Shown in pieces: positions 5,194-6,785 of a stretch of DNA of 6,785 nucleotides (the first letter of the stretch is position 1; each line of letters opens with the position of its first letter). The notes beneath the pieces were generated by a model that did not search any database, was not told the origin of the DNA, and saw only the letters and a list, made by a program, of their open reading frames with translations. The stretch is from Acidobacteriota bacterium (GTDB taxonomy: Bacteria > Acidobacteriota > Blastocatellia > Pyrinomonadales > Pyrinomonadaceae): NCBI GenBank assembly GCA_013696385.1, contig JACCYR010000109.1:1-6785 (forward strand), given 5' to 3'. The translations under genes and the position numbers were made by a program.

Positions 5194-6783
5194 ATGAGCA
5201 ACATAAAAGTATTTATCGCCGACGATGTGAACGAAGAAAAACTTGCGCCGCTTCGTGATGCGGGCTTTAACGTCGTGAAAGAAACAAAACTCTCGCCCGA
5301 AGAATTAGCCAAAAAAATGAAAGATGCCGACGGCGTGATTGTCAGAAGTGCGACGCGCATTACGGCGGATTTGATGGACAAAGCGGAAAAACTGCGCGTG
5401 ATTGGTCGCGCCGGTGTCGGTGTCGACAACATTGATGTTAAAGCCGCGACTGAGCGCGGAATCGTCGTGATGAACGCGCCCGACGGCAATACTATTACAA
5501 CCGCCGAACACACAATTGCTTTGTTAGTTTCGATGGCGCGAAATGTGCCGCAAGCCCACGCCAAACTGCAAGCGGGAGTTTGGGACAAGAAAAGTTTTGT
5601 CGGCGTTGAATTAAACGGAAAAACTTTAGGCTTAATTGGTTTGGGCAGAATTGGCAAGCACGTTGCAAAGATTGCGAAAGGTTTCGGAATGGAAATTCTG
5701 GCATTTGACCCGTTTATTTCGTCTGAACAGGCGAAAGATTTGGGAATCGAAGTCGGAACTTTGGACGAAGTTTTGCAAAAGGCGGATTTTATTACGATTC
5801 ACACGCCGGTTACAGACGAAACTCGCGGCATAATCGGCAAAGACGCTTTTGCCAAAATGAAAAAAGGTGTGCGCCTCGTCAATTGTGCGCGTGGCGGACT
5901 TGTTGATGAAACGGCGTTGCTCAAAGCCGTCGAAAACGGTATGGTTGCGGCGGCGGCGTTGGATGTTTATTCAACCGAACCGCTCGCACCTGATTCGCCT
6001 TTGCTTGGAAATCCGAAAATTATCACAACTCCGCATCTCGGCGCGTCAACTACCGAAGCGCAGGAAGGCGTTGCACTGACGGTTGCTGAACAAATGCGCG
6101 ATTATCTGCAAACGGGCGCACTTCGCGGTGCGGTAAATGCGCCTTCGCTGGCGGCAAAAGAACTCGAAGCGTTTCAGCCATTTATTGATTTGGCGGAAAA
6201 ACTCGGACGTTTTCAAGCGCAAATTATGAACGAAAACCCGATAAAAGAAGTAAAATTAGAATACGCGGGCGAACTTGCGGAAAAAGATGCGATGCCGGTT
6301 ACGCGGGCGTTTTTGGCAGGACTTCTGCGCGATGTTTCGGCGCGTGTCAATGTCGTCAACGCTTTGCACATCGCCGAAGAACGCGGAATTAGCGTTACGA
6401 CAAGCTACACAAACACGCGCAAAGGCGCAAATTACGACATTCGCACATCGGTTTCAACCGCCGATGCCGAACAAACCGCGTCCGGTTTGATTTTTGCCAA
6501 CGGCGAAGGTCGCATTACGGAAATCGGCGATTTTAAGATTGAAGCCGTGCCGACTGGATTTATGCTCATTACAAAAAACAAAGATGTTCCCGGCGTTATC
6601 GGAAAAATCGGGACGCTTCTCGGCGAAGCAAAAGTCAACATCAGCCGTTTTTATCTTGGCAGAGAAGCCAAAGGCGGCGAAGCGTTGGCGGTTATCGAAA
6701 TTGATTCGCCTTTGAAGGAATCTATTTTAGAAGACTTGCGAAAAATTGAACCTGTCAATGTCGTGCGGCAGGTGAAATTATAA
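5194..6783 (+). CDS. serA: D-3-phosphoglycerate dehydrogenase, long form with ACT domain
   Basis: SerA oxidises 3-phosphoglycerate to 3-phosphohydroxypyruvate with NAD+, the first committed step of serine synthesis, in the cytoplasm. At 529 residues this is the full long (type I) form. The substrate-binding domain covers about 1-100 and 285-315, with RAGVGVDNID at 72-81. The NAD-binding fold covers about 101-284, with GLIGLGRIG (146-154) and D172 likely contacting NAD ribose. The catalytic set is R233 (CARGG), E262 (TEPL) and H281 (PHLGAST). An intervening ASB-like domain spans about 320-450, and a C-terminal ACT domain about 455-529 (DVPGVIGKIGTLL, then VNISRF), the usual site of serine feedback binding. 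The ATG at 5194 gives the canonical N-terminus, but no Shine-Dalgarno sequence precedes it; the leader is repeat sequence ending in CAAATT. The stop lies 2 bases before the window end, so any downstream partner is not visible. Confidence 0.97.
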   Translation: MSNIKVFIADDVNEEKLAPLRDAGFNVVKETKLSPEELAKKMKDADGVIVRSATRITADLMDKAEKLRVIGRAGVGVDNIDVKAATERGIVVMNAPDGNTITTAEHTIALLVSMARNVPQAHAKLQAGVWDKKSFVGVELNGKTLGLIGLGRIGKHVAKIAKGFGMEILAFDPFISSEQAKDLGIEVGTLDEVLQKADFITIHTPVTDETRGIIGKDAFAKMKKGVRLVNCARGGLVDETALLKAVENGMVAAAALDVYSTEPLAPDSPLLGNPKIITTPHLGASTTEAQEGVALTVAEQMRDYLQTGALRGAVNAPSLAAKELEAFQPFIDLAEKLGRFQAQIMNENPIKEVKLEYAGELAEKDAMPVTRAFLAGLLRDVSARVNVVNALHIAEERGISVTTSYTNTRKGANYDIRTSVSTADAEQTASGLIFANGEGRITEIGDFKIEAVPTGFMLITKNKDVPGVIGKIGTLLGEAKVNISRFYLGREAKGGEALAVIEIDSPLKESILEDLRKIEPVNVVRQVKL

Positions 6784-6785
6784 AC

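Noticed and set aside
5160..5657. 165-residue open frame on the - strand overlapping the start of serA
   Set aside because: It is antisense to conserved serA sequence, has a Ser/Thr/Pro-rich product without recognisable domains, and its end runs into the 7-base repeats.

Overview
The window holds ordinary bacterial housekeeping genes with a few accessory pieces. Coding is dense and codon use is moderately AT-leaning. No gene names a taxon. The type I (long) SerA, the RimO and PgpA types, and the 7-base intergenic repeats would fit an Acidobacteriota-like (perhaps Blastocatellia) genome, but this is an impression from general familiarity and should be held loosely.

Positions 1-3969 carry six genes on the + strand with almost no space between them (gaps and overlaps of -8, +3, +3, -4 and +4 bases), so probably one transcript. 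They are: the 3' end of a membrane-anchored transglutaminase-like protein (TgpA type); a small AT-rich four-helix membrane protein of unknown role; rimO (S12 methylthiotransferase); a small nucleotidyltransferase-fold protein; a coupled 117-residue protein of unknown role; and pgpA (phosphatidylglycerophosphatase A). RimO (ribosome modification) and PgpA (phospholipid synthesis) are core functions. The nucleotidyltransferase pair sits between them like an inserted two-gene cassette, although its base composition does not stand out.

Positions 3970-4030 separate two convergent genes and contain most of a perfect 17-bp inverted repeat that can form a long hairpin, a likely bidirectional terminator. 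One arm of it encodes the last residues and stop codon of the next gene. Positions 4031-5038 on the - strand encode a CorA-type Mg2+/divalent cation channel.

Positions 5039-5193 form the only substantial intergenic gap (155 bases), between divergent corA and serA. It contains two oppositely oriented arrays of a degenerate 7-base repeat, one directly ahead of each start codon, and two candidate sigma70-like promoters whose -10 boxes overlap head-on. Positions 5194-6783 encode a full-length D-3-phosphoglycerate dehydrogenase (SerA) with a C-terminal ACT domain.

The most interesting non-coding signal is the 7-base repeat family, seen as two inverted pairs: one forms the pgpA/corA hairpin and one forms the leaders of corA and serA. 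The most interesting coding signal is the nucleotidyltransferase plus 117-residue partner. Neither is proven to be a new system from sequence alone.
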